From an archaeon (lineage in GTDB: Archaea; Nanobdellota; Nanobdellia; Woesearchaeales; WJKL01): 7,321 nucleotides of DNA. How positions within the stretch are numbered: position 1 is the stretch's first letter; each line of letters starts with the position of its first letter. Position numbers and translations under genes: made by a program. Of the stretch, positions 1-6,039 are shown in pieces. Location: the NCBI GenBank assembly GCA_020056025.1, contig JAGVIO010000097.1:1-7321 (forward strand). Reading direction: 5' to 3'. The notes under the pieces were generated by a model. That model had not been told where the DNA came from. It made no database searches and saw nothing but the letters and a program-made list of their open reading frames with translations.

Positions 1-18
1 AAAGAAATAATTAAGAGT

Positions 19-33
19 TATATAAAGGTTTGG
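19..33 (-). promoter_or_regulatory. Archaeal BRE/TATA promoter of the next downstream gene
   Basis: Read on the minus strand the site is CCAAACC followed by TTTATATA, the same layout as the promoter in front of gene A. It begins 20 nt after the stop codon of gene E and points out of the window to the left, so transcription would start at or just beyond position 1. It suggests that the five-gene operon ends with gene E and that a separate same-strand unit follows. No run of T residues typical of archaeal termination is visible between the stop of E and this box. The TATA core is nearly symmetric, but the plus strand runs straight into the end of E, so minus is the sensible reading. Confidence 0.5.
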
Positions 34-52
34 ATGGAAGTTTGGTTAGAAT

Positions 53-733
53 TTATGCTGCTAAGTTTTCTTCTGTCTCTTCTGGTTTCTTTTTCTCTTC
101 TTTCTTCTTCTTATGCTCTTCTCTGATAAATTTTGGAGAAACTGCGCCATGTTTTCTATATGTATCAAAATAATTTATTGCTTCTGGCAATCTTAACCTT
201 GAGCTGTCAACTCCAAGTTTGTCAATTCCAGTATATTTTACAATGTCATCTATATGTTTTTCATTAAGGTGGCTTTGTGCAGCTCCATCAAGAACCTCTT
301 TTATTCTTTCCATAAACTTTGGTTTATACGCCTTATTGAATTTATCAAAATCAAAATTTTCTTTTTCAGCAGCAGCAATCCTTTTTATTTGCTCTTCAGT
401 TGTGCCTGCATAAGCGTTCATTAACAATGCTTCCTCAAATTTGTCAGCTGCATTTGACTTAAGCACTTCTTTTGCTTTCTTTAGATATACATCCATCATT
501 TTTTTTAGGCCTTCTTCGCGCTTCTTTTCATCTTTTGCTAATTCGTAATCGATGCCTCTTCCTTTATCAGAAACAAATGCAGACTCATAAGCATGGAATG
601 CTTTCCTGTGTGTCCTGTCAGTCATAGCAACCATATCTTCTGCTATCTTTGCATGCTTTTCATACTTCTTCAAATGAGAATACTTCTCTTCCTCTTTTTT
701 ATCAGCCATAATAGTATCAATTGTGCTTGCCAT
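53..733 (-). CDS. Hypothetical helical protein, stand-alone paralog of the C-terminal domain of gene D
   Basis: This 226-residue, strongly charged protein is not a family I recognise. It has no signal peptide or membrane segment. Its body matches residues of about 740-912 of the protein from gene D in order: V54-S-D-K-G-R-G-I-D against V764-S-D-N-G-R-G-V-D; M105-N-A-Y-A-G against M815-N-A-L-V-G; KENFDFDKF (124-132) against KENLDFEHF (834-842); a TG pair (168-169 against 877-878); and FDTYRKHG (189-196) against LDTYKQLG. Residues 204-226 form a Lys/Glu tail, probably disordered. Both genes end in GCAGCATAAA, so the duplication reaches the stop codon. The start ATG lies 9 nt after the stop of D and has no Shine-Dalgarno match, which suggests translation coupled to D. 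A later ATG at 709 also lacks a ribosome site. It probably acts in the same complex as D, competing with or capping its C-terminal module; that role is inference. Confidence 0.93.
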   Translation of the reverse strand: MASTIDTIMADKKEEEKYSHLKKYEKHAKIAEDMVAMTDRTHRKAFHAYESAFVSDKGRGIDYELAKDEKKREEGLKKMMDVYLKKAKEVLKSNAADKFEEALLMNAYAGTTEEQIKRIAAAEKENFDFDKFNKAYKPKFMERIKEVLDGAAQSHLNEKHIDDIVKYTGIDKLGVDSSRLRLPEAINYFDTYRKHGAVSPKFIREEHKKKKEEKKKPEETEENLAA

Positions 734-742
734 TTTTAAATT

Positions 743-3523
743 TTATGCTGCTTTCTTAATCTCTTGCTTGGTATAATAGGGCTTATCCTGTATTGTTTTT
801 TCTGGAACAATGCCTAGCTGCTTGTAAGTGTCAAGCAAGCTGACTATGTCAGCAGTATTTAATTTGTCTGGGTCAACTTTTCCTTTTGTTCCAGTATGAG
901 CAACAACATCCTTTGCATGGCTTTTGTCAATGCATGTCTGCGGAAGCTGCAATGTTCTCCTTACTTTATATTTGCTTGCTTTGCCTGATTCTTGTATGAA
1001 ATGCTCGAAATCAAGGTTTTCCTTGTAAGATTCAGTTGCTTCTCTAATAAATGACTTGTCAAAGCCAACTAATGCGTTCATTATGTCGCTTTCAATAAAC
1101 ATATCTTCTATTTTTGTTCCGTATGCTGCTTTTGCATTTCCAAGAAGGCTTGCGTATATTTTGCTTTCAAATGTGCTTAATATTTTATTGTCTTTTAGTT
1201 TTGACAGGTCTACTCCTCTTCCATTGTCTGAAACAATATCTTCTTCAGCTGACATGTATGCTTCTCTTAGCATCCTGTACAATCCATTGACAAGCCTTTT
1301 TGCCTTGTCACTTGCTTCATAATATTTTTCAATTCCTTTGCCATTGACTGGAATCTCTGCTTCTAGTTTTTTAGATTCTTTTTTTTCTTCAGGCTTAGAT
1401 TCTTCACTTTCAGAATCTTTTTCTGGTTTAACATCTGTTGCATTTTTAGGAGCAGCATCTTTCTTTCCAGCTGGTTCTTTGCCGCTTAATTCTTTTTTAA
1501 AATCAGCAAGCTCTTTTTCCAAATTGTTATAATTGTTTTGTAATTTCTCTATTTCCGGATTTGCTGCAGGAATAGGGGCTGGAGCAGCAACTGGTTGCTG
1601 TTTCTGATTCAATGTAGTTACTAGTGCTTCTAACATTTGCTTCAAATAATCTGGATTTGTTGCAGATGGCTGGCAATTTCCATTATTGCTGCCTGTTCCA
1701 TTTGCTACATTGCTGCCAACATCACCATAAGATGGATTGTTTGTTATTGTTATATTAAAAGCTCCTTTCAGCGCTTCTGCAAATCTTACATAATCTATGT
1801 CATGTGTTCTTGAGTCTCCAACTGTTTTTAATATGTCTTTAATCGCTTCAAAACCTTCTTTTATAACTGGAGTGTAATCTATTGGCTTTGCGCCTGCAAA
1901 TGCTGCTCTAAATATTCCTGCAATCCTATCATAATCTACTTTTTCTCCTACAGGCATGCCTTTCAGTGCATCTGATAATCTTGCTAAGAATGGATTTAAA
2001 ATTGCTGCGTAATCAGGCTCTCTTGATTTTGATTCAATAAGCGCTTTAATCAGCGCTTTTGTTTCATCGTCTAAGCCTTTGCTGCTTCCTGCTGCCAATG
2101 CTTTTAATGCTCCAATCTCTCCATAGACTGGTTTGAGCTCATCTGCAATCAATTTTGCTATCTCTTCTTTTGATAATCCTGGTTTGAGCTTGCCAATTGC
2201 ATTAGCAATTAATTTATCAATCTCTTCATTAGAGATTTTTGATATTGATCCAAACTGTTTTTTTAAGTCATCTATTTTTTCTTCTAAACTTCTGTGATTA
2301 TGATTTTCAGGTGCATATAGATGGCTGTGATTGTCTGCTTTTTTGGCAATTGCTTCTTCTAATTCTTTGTGACCATGATTCACAGGAGCATATGGATGTT
2401 CGTGCTTGTCTGCTTTTTGGTTTATCTTTTCTTCCAAATCTGCCAGTATTTTTGAGCTGACTGAAGCGCCTGTGCCTGATTTCAACATTTTTTTTATTTC
2501 TTGGTAATCTTCTCTTATATTCCTTAAGAGCATTTCAAAATCATCAGGGATTCTTTTTCGTAATTGGTCTAGAACATCTGTAATAGAATGTATGCTATTG
2601 TCAGTCTTCTCCTTAAATTCATTAAATTCTGCATAGCTAACAACCCTTTCTGGCTTATTGTTTTCCAGAAATTTCTTTAACCAAGCATCAATCAATTCAT
2701 TTGCTTTTGCTATCTTTAAATATTCAGCCAATACTGAAGACAGCCAATCTTTGACTGCATCCCAGCTGCCGCTGTTTTTTTCAATCTCTTCCCTTGCCAT
2801 ATCTTCATAAGGGTCTGTGCCATCTAATATCATTCCAGAGCTTAAATAGCCTGTTTGTCCTCCTTTTTTAGAAGATATTTCAATAAAAGAATCGAACATG
2901 CCTTTGGCAATATCAACCATGTCCTTATCGCCGATTGTAAAACCATTTATTTCTTTTCCAATGAAATCTTTTAATTTTCTTAAAGAATACCATCCATTGG
3001 ATTTGCTTTCGACATTTTTTCCTTCTTTCATAACGGTCTTGTCTGTTTCAATAATTTTGTCAATATTATCAAGAATGGATTTCAAACCCTCTTTTTCCAA
3101 AGGATCTGTTTCTGTCTCAATTTTTGTTTTTATCCCGGCTTTATACGCTTCAGCCACTTCTGGATGAAAATAAATATCGTCAAACATCCCTCTAAGTGTA
3201 GGGAAATTTGGATTTAGCACATCTTTAATCAAACGTTCAAAATCACTTTTTGCAATTTTATCATTTGCTTTGAATCCTTTTATTTCGGGGACGATCTTTC
3301 CTAAATCAAGGCCATAGCTCAGCCAGAGCATATCCCTTAACAGCTGGATATCATTTCCTGCTCTAACCTGTTCGGAATTTTCAGAGCTTAATATCCCTTC
3401 AAGGCCTTTTTTTAAAATTTGAGGATATTTTTCTTTGAAATTCAGGCCTACATCTTCAGCATATTTCTTAGCAATCCTCATAAATTTTTCCCAATCCTCA
3501 GCAAAAGGCATTTTAGTTTCCAT
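743..3523 (-). CDS. Large multidomain protein: paralogous end domains flanking a coiled-coil and tail-fibre-like repeat region
   Basis: This 926-residue protein has no family I can name and no signal peptide or membrane helix. Residues 45-215 form an N-terminal domain shared with gene C (RDMLWLSYGLD at 63-73, FDDIYFHPE, YSLRKLKDFIGKEING at 179-194). Residues 260-365 are helical with coiled-coil character. Residues 363-412 are two 25-residue HxH repeats, and 431-470 are two 20-residue EEI-x-KLIA repeats. Residues 503-640 carry recurring DY motifs, interrupted by a Gly/Asn-rich loop (594-624). A Pro/Ala linker (642-655), a short coiled coil (656-680) and a Lys/Glu-rich disordered linker (680-724) lead to a C-terminal domain (728-926) shared with gene E. 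The layout suggests an elongated structural or scaffolding protein with two globular ends. The start at 3523 is supported by GAGGT at 3534-3538. It overlaps the end of C by 11 nt, implying coupled translation. Existence as a gene is near certain; function is unknown. Confidence 0.96.
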   Translation of the reverse strand: METKMPFAEDWEKFMRIAKKYAEDVGLNFKEKYPQILKKGLEGILSSENSEQVRAGNDIQLLRDMLWLSYGLDLGKIVPEIKGFKANDKIAKSDFERLIKDVLNPNFPTLRGMFDDIYFHPEVAEAYKAGIKTKIETETDPLEKEGLKSILDNIDKIIETDKTVMKEGKNVESKSNGWYSLRKLKDFIGKEINGFTIGDKDMVDIAKGMFDSFIEISSKKGGQTGYLSSGMILDGTDPYEDMAREEIEKNSGSWDAVKDWLSSVLAEYLKIAKANELIDAWLKKFLENNKPERVVSYAEFNEFKEKTDNSIHSITDVLDQLRKRIPDDFEMLLRNIREDYQEIKKMLKSGTGASVSSKILADLEEKINQKADKHEHPYAPVNHGHKELEEAIAKKADNHSHLYAPENHNHRSLEEKIDDLKKQFGSISKISNEEIDKLIANAIGKLKPGLSKEEIAKLIADELKPVYGEIGALKALAAGSSKGLDDETKALIKALIESKSREPDYAAILNPFLARLSDALKGMPVGEKVDYDRIAGIFRAAFAGAKPIDYTPVIKEGFEAIKDILKTVGDSRTHDIDYVRFAEALKGAFNITITNNPSYGDVGSNVANGTGSNNGNCQPSATNPDYLKQMLEALVTTLNQKQQPVAAPAPIPAANPEIEKLQNNYNNLEKELADFKKELSGKEPAGKKDAAPKNATDVKPEKDSESEESKPEEKKESKKLEAEIPVNGKGIEKYYEASDKAKRLVNGLYRMLREAYMSAEEDIVSDNGRGVDLSKLKDNKILSTFESKIYASLLGNAKAAYGTKIEDMFIESDIMNALVGFDKSFIREATESYKENLDFEHFIQESGKASKYKVRRTLQLPQTCIDKSHAKDVVAHTGTKGKVDPDKLNTADIVSLLDTYKQLGIVPEKTIQDKPYYTKQEIKKAA
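746..1342 (-). other. C-terminal module of gene D (shared with gene E)
   Basis: Residues 728-926 of the D protein follow a disordered Lys/Glu linker and align along their length with the protein of gene E. The landmarks are VSD-x-GRG-[VI]-D, a MNA-x-x-G turn, KEN-[LF]-DF, a TG pair and a final DTY-x-x-x-G. The spacing between landmarks is close in both proteins, with short insertions. The module is predicted mostly helical from its residue pattern. No catalytic signature is visible. Confidence 0.85.
1754..2017 (-). repeat. Degenerate DY-motif helical repeats inside gene D
   Basis: Residues 503-590 of the D protein contain four segments beginning with [PVI]-DY and running into an amphipathic helix: PDYAAILNPFLARL, VDYDRIAGIFRAAF, IDYTPVIKEGFEAI and IDYVRFAEALKGAF. 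A fifth (PDYLKQMLEAL) follows a Gly/Asn-rich loop at residue 624. Spacing of the DY pairs is 26, 19, 28 and 48 residues, so these are diverged, unequal repeats. They look like short helices joined by turns within the elongated middle of the protein. Confidence 0.55.
2114..2233 (-). repeat. Two tandem 20-residue EEI-x-KLIA repeats in gene D
   Basis: Residues 431-470 contain SNEEIDKLIANAI and SKEEIAKLIADEL exactly 20 residues apart, with LKP at residues 446-448 and 463-465. These follow the HxH repeats directly and form amphipathic helices. They extend the repetitive, rod-like middle of the protein. Confidence 0.7.
2288..2437 (-). repeat. Two exact-period 25-residue HxH repeats in gene D, tail-fibre-like
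   Basis: Residues 363-387 and 388-412 are tandem copies of LEE-x-I-x-x-KAD-x-HxH-x-YAP-x-NH-x-H-x-x, and a third LEEKI starts at residue 413. Each unit has four histidines with the spacing HxH-x6-HxH (374, 376, 383, 385 and 399, 401, 408, 410). KAD-x-H-x-H and YAP-x-NH-x-H wording is common in repeats of bacteriophage tail-fibre proteins. In the T4 long tail fibre tip (gp37), HxH motifs from three chains bind iron along a trimeric needle. By analogy this stretch could be a metal-binding trimeric or coiled-coil fibre segment; that is inference. A coiled-coil-like helix precedes it and helical repeats follow. Confidence 0.85.
2879..3391 (-). other. N-terminal module of gene D (shared with gene C)
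   Basis: Residues 45-215 of the D protein match residues of about 35-165 of the C protein. Shared landmarks are RD-[MI]-LWLSYGLD, [FL]-DD/E-[IV]-Y-[FY]-x-PE and YSLRK-x-[KR]-D-[FI]-IGK-[ED]-x-NG. The D copy carries an insertion of roughly 35 residues before the YSLRK motif. At DNA level 3306-3339 matches 4378-4411 at 30 of 34 bases. Confidence 0.88.
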
Positions 3524-4559
3524 TTTTGTAGCAACCTCTTATTCCATTAAACACTTCAAACAATACCCTAGGGTCATCTGTCAGCTGTTTTGCCTTTTCT
3601 GAAGAGAAATATTTTTCTTCGCCTGCAGTTTCATAAGCTTGCTCAAGCACTTTTATCTGCCCCTCATATTTTTGCTTGTTCTGCTTTTGAATTTCATGCA
3701 TTTTTCTTGCAAAATGCCTTATTCTTTCGCACTCTTGCGGGAAATACTTGTCAAGGCGCCTGTCGCCTTTTATAGCGTTGCTCATTAGTTCAACAAATAT
3801 CTTGTCATGGGCTTTTTTATCAAACACCCCTCTATTTTTTATTTTTATAGAACACTTTTTTCCACTTCTTAATTCCGAATAGAAAAATTGCCATAATTTA
3901 TTATATTCTGCAAAATCTTTTTCAATTCCTTCATTGACTATGCTTTTCCTGTACTGCTCTGCATGCTTGTAATGGATTTTGAAATCTGCAAAAATATCCA
4001 ATTCGTTAGGTATGCCAAGCAGCGCCTTGAATGTCAGCAGCCCTTTTCCTTGCTCAAAATTCCTGTGAAGCTCGTTTCTTACTGCATGATAAACATCATC
4101 ACCTGACAAAGAAACGCCGTTATAATCTTTTCCTATGATATCCCTTGCCTTTCTTAAAGAGTAGCCTTCTTTTTCCTTTATGCTGTCCAGCACAAAGCTT
4201 GCAAGAGGGTCATCTGCCCCGTTTCTTGTTTCAGGAGTATAATATACCTCATCAAGTACATTTTTAAATGCAACCTCCTCCTTATTCCTAATTATTGATT
4301 CAAGCAGCATTAGGAGATGCTCATTCGCAGTTTTATTGTCTGCCTTGAGGTTTACACTCTTTTCAAATTCCTTTATGTCAAGGCCATAGCTTAGCCATAA
4401 GATATCCCTTACCAAAAGAGCCTGGTTGCCAAGCTCTGACATAAGGGACGTATTCCCTACATGCCTGTTTTTATTCTGTTCTTCAAATTCGTGAAAGATT
4501 GTTCTAGTAAAATCTCCTATTTCTTTCCTATTTTTTTCAGTTATGATTCTAGTTGCCAT
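3513..4559 (-). CDS. Hypothetical two-module protein, short paralog of gene D
   Basis: This 348-residue, charged, helical protein is not a family I recognise and has no signal peptide or membrane helix. Its first half is clearly related to the N-terminal domain of D: RDILWLSYGLD (51-61), VLDEVYYTPE (101-110) and YSLRKARDIIGKDYNG (133-148). Its second half shows a weaker trace of the module of E: an NRGVFD stretch (242-247) where E has GRGID, and K-x-K-[YF]-x-x-x-IK-x-VL (296-305) where E has K-x-KF-x-x-x-IK-x-VL. If so, C is the same two-module protein as D without the fibrous insert. The ATG overlaps the end of B by 11 nt and has an AGGA site 9 nt upstream. Its own stop overlaps the start of D by 11 nt in near-identical sequence. 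Four cysteines occur, but not in a metal-binding spacing. Probably a component of the same assembly as D. Confidence 0.95.
   Translation of the reverse strand: MATRIITEKNRKEIGDFTRTIFHEFEEQNKNRHVGNTSLMSELGNQALLVRDILWLSYGLDIKEFEKSVNLKADNKTANEHLLMLLESIIRNKEEVAFKNVLDEVYYTPETRNGADDPLASFVLDSIKEKEGYSLRKARDIIGKDYNGVSLSGDDVYHAVRNELHRNFEQGKGLLTFKALLGIPNELDIFADFKIHYKHAEQYRKSIVNEGIEKDFAEYNKLWQFFYSELRSGKKCSIKIKNRGVFDKKAHDKIFVELMSNAIKGDRRLDKYFPQECERIRHFARKMHEIQKQNKQKYEGQIKVLEQAYETAGEEKYFSSEKAKQLTDDPRVLFEVFNGIRGCYKNGN
3534..3538 (-). promoter_or_regulatory. Ribosome binding site of gene D
   Basis: GAGGT lies 10 nt upstream of the ATG at 3523, inside the last codons of gene C. It selects this ATG over the in-frame ATG four codons later and supports re-initiation after C. 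Confidence 0.7.
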
Positions 4560-5976
4560 TGTACTCTATCCTAATTGATTCAATAAACGACCTTCTTGTT
4601 TTTTTCAGTATTTTCTGGCATTCTTCGCATTCCTTTTGATTGGATTTGAACCTTCTTTGCCCTGATTCATTATATCTGGCAATATATTCTTCAAATGTCA
4701 AGCCTAATTTTTTACCACGGCCTGTCAGATATTCCTTGTCTTCGGGGTTTATGCTTTCTGGGATGCTTGAGCGGGTTATTCGTATCTGATTCCTTCTAAA
4801 GCCCTGCTTGTCTGTTGTTTCATACACTAAATCTTCTGTCGCTAATTCTGTCTCTTTTGACAATTGCCTGTTGATTTTTTCATCTCCGTCAGGACTTCTG
4901 CTAGTGCCCCAATTGAATGTAATCATAATATTATCTTCAAAGTTAGGGATATTTTTTCCGCATTTTGATTTATAATGATTGTAAGAATCCTCTAATATTT
5001 CTTTCAGCAAGCTGTGGAATTTGTTCTTTTCAGCTTCAGAAGGCGTCCCTTTGTTGTATTCAAATTGCACAGAAGCACTACCTTCATAAGGGGAAACAAC
5101 CATACTTTTTTCGCTAATCTTTGCTTTATAATTGTCTTTTACAATCTCTTCTGTGGTTATCTCTTCCAATGGCTTGACAATTGGTGCGTCTTCTTTTGAT
5201 TTTTTCTCTGAATTGCTAAAAAAGCTTAAGCCCAACAGCCCTAAACCCACTGTGGTTAAGCCTATTGCTGCGTATTTGACTGCATTTTTGAAGGCACTAT
5301 CTTTTTCTTTTTTTGAGTCTTTTGACATCGGCAAATAAATAGAATGATTGATTTTTTTGCCGTCCTTTGTAAAATTATTTTCTAGATATTCCTGTAATAT
5401 CTTATCGAATAGAGTGATTACAATATCTGAAGGAATATAAGGATATTGTGTTTGGTAAACGCTAACCTGATTATTCTTAACAACAGCAGGGAGCATGTCT
5501 GAGCCTTCTTTTGTCCCGATTTTTTTAACTGCTTCTTCTATCATGCCTTTTGCTGTGTCTAATTTGTATCTTGAAACCAACTGGCTAAGATTAAACGCCT
5601 TTCCGTTGGTAAGCAGCGCCAATTCCAGATTTCCTGCTTCTTTTCCAGTCAGTGTTGTTATCAGATCGGCGATTACAGAATTGACAGCGCCATTTGGCAT
5701 AACATATTTTTTAATTATGCTTTTTTTAATTTCTTCAACATTTCCATTTGGCTGGGAATTTAATCTTTCTCTGAATATTTTTTTGATTCTCTCTATTTCA
5801 TTTTCTAAAGCATACACTTCGCTTTGGCATATATTGGCAAATCTTTGGACAGTTTCGTCTTTCAGAAGATTATCTATTGAAGGATTGTCATTTATCTTCC
5901 TGAGCTCGTCTATGTCTCTCATGAACCCTAATATAGCTAAGCTCTTCCTTTCCCATTCTTCTCTGCTCATTTCCAT
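4549..5976 (-). CDS. Hypothetical protein with one central transmembrane helix
   Basis: I place the start at the ATG at 5976 (475 residues), because GAGGT lies exactly 8 nt upstream. A longer frame opening with TTG at 6000 would place that ribosome site inside the coding region. No known family is recognised. Residues 1-230 are helical and charged. Residues 235-253 (YAAIGLTTVGLGLLGLSFF) form the only clear membrane segment in the operon. Lys-rich stretches flank both sides, so orientation is uncertain. Residues 280-475 form a second soluble domain with some beta-like stretches, ending in a CEEC pair (450 and 453) in a Lys/Arg-rich tail. An NG-x-x-FNLSQL stretch near residue 124 faintly recalls the NG..YSL motif of A, C and D. 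The last residues (Y-N-G-N) and the 11-nt overlap into C resemble the end of C and its overlap into D. Its likely role is to tether the assembly to a membrane; this is inference. Confidence 0.93.
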   Translation of the reverse strand: MEMSREEWERKSLAILGFMRDIDELRKINDNPSIDNLLKDETVQRFANICQSEVYALENEIERIKKIFRERLNSQPNGNVEEIKKSIIKKYVMPNGAVNSVIADLITTLTGKEAGNLELALLTNGKAFNLSQLVSRYKLDTAKGMIEEAVKKIGTKEGSDMLPAVVKNNQVSVYQTQYPYIPSDIVITLFDKILQEYLENNFTKDGKKINHSIYLPMSKDSKKEKDSAFKNAVKYAAIGLTTVGLGLLGLSFFSNSEKKSKEDAPIVKPLEEITTEEIVKDNYKAKISEKSMVVSPYEGSASVQFEYNKGTPSEAEKNKFHSLLKEILEDSYNHYKSKCGKNIPNFEDNIMITFNWGTSRSPDGDEKINRQLSKETELATEDLVYETTDKQGFRRNQIRITRSSIPESINPEDKEYLTGRGKKLGLTFEEYIARYNESGQRRFKSNQKECEECQKILKKTRRSFIESIRIEYNGN

Positions 5977-5984
5977 TTTTTTAG

Positions 5985-5989
5985 ACCTC
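5985..5989 (-). promoter_or_regulatory. Ribosome binding site deciding the start of gene B
   Basis: GAGGT is followed by 8 nt (CTAAAAAA) and the ATG at 5976. The same 8-nt spacing is found in front of gene A. It favours 5976 over the TTG at 6000 and the ATG at 5970. Confidence 0.75.
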
Positions 5990-6002
5990 TTTCGTGACAA
6001 AG

Positions 6003-6039
6003 AAAATAAAAAAATAGAAGGCTTAAAGCAAAGCCCTTC
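6003..6039 (-). terminator. Hairpin plus U-tract after gene A (terminator or attenuator)
   Basis: On the minus strand GAAGGGCTT (6039-6031), a 6-nt loop (6030-6025) and AAGCCTTC (6024-6017) form an 8-bp stem with one bulged G. TATTTTTTTATTTTC follows at once (6016-6002). The hairpin begins in the last codons of A and contains its stop codon. Archaeal termination depends mainly on T-runs, which this site has; the hairpin may add pausing or protect the RNA end. No promoter is visible between here and B, so B to E probably depend on read-through, leaving A in excess. Confidence 0.7.

Noticed and set aside
2288..2437. Two 75-bp DNA repeats considered as a CRISPR-like or attachment-site array
   Set aside because: They are in frame, adjacent without spacers, and conserved at protein rather than DNA level.
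2239..2460. A plus-strand frame opposite the HxH repeats of gene D
   Set aside because: Its own repetition only mirrors the duplicated 75-bp units on the other strand.
2879..2986. YSLRK...IGK motif in C and D considered as a DNA-binding helix-turn-helix of the excisionase or MerR type
   Set aside because: Only the opening pattern is similar; no recognisable second helix with the usual conserved residues follows.
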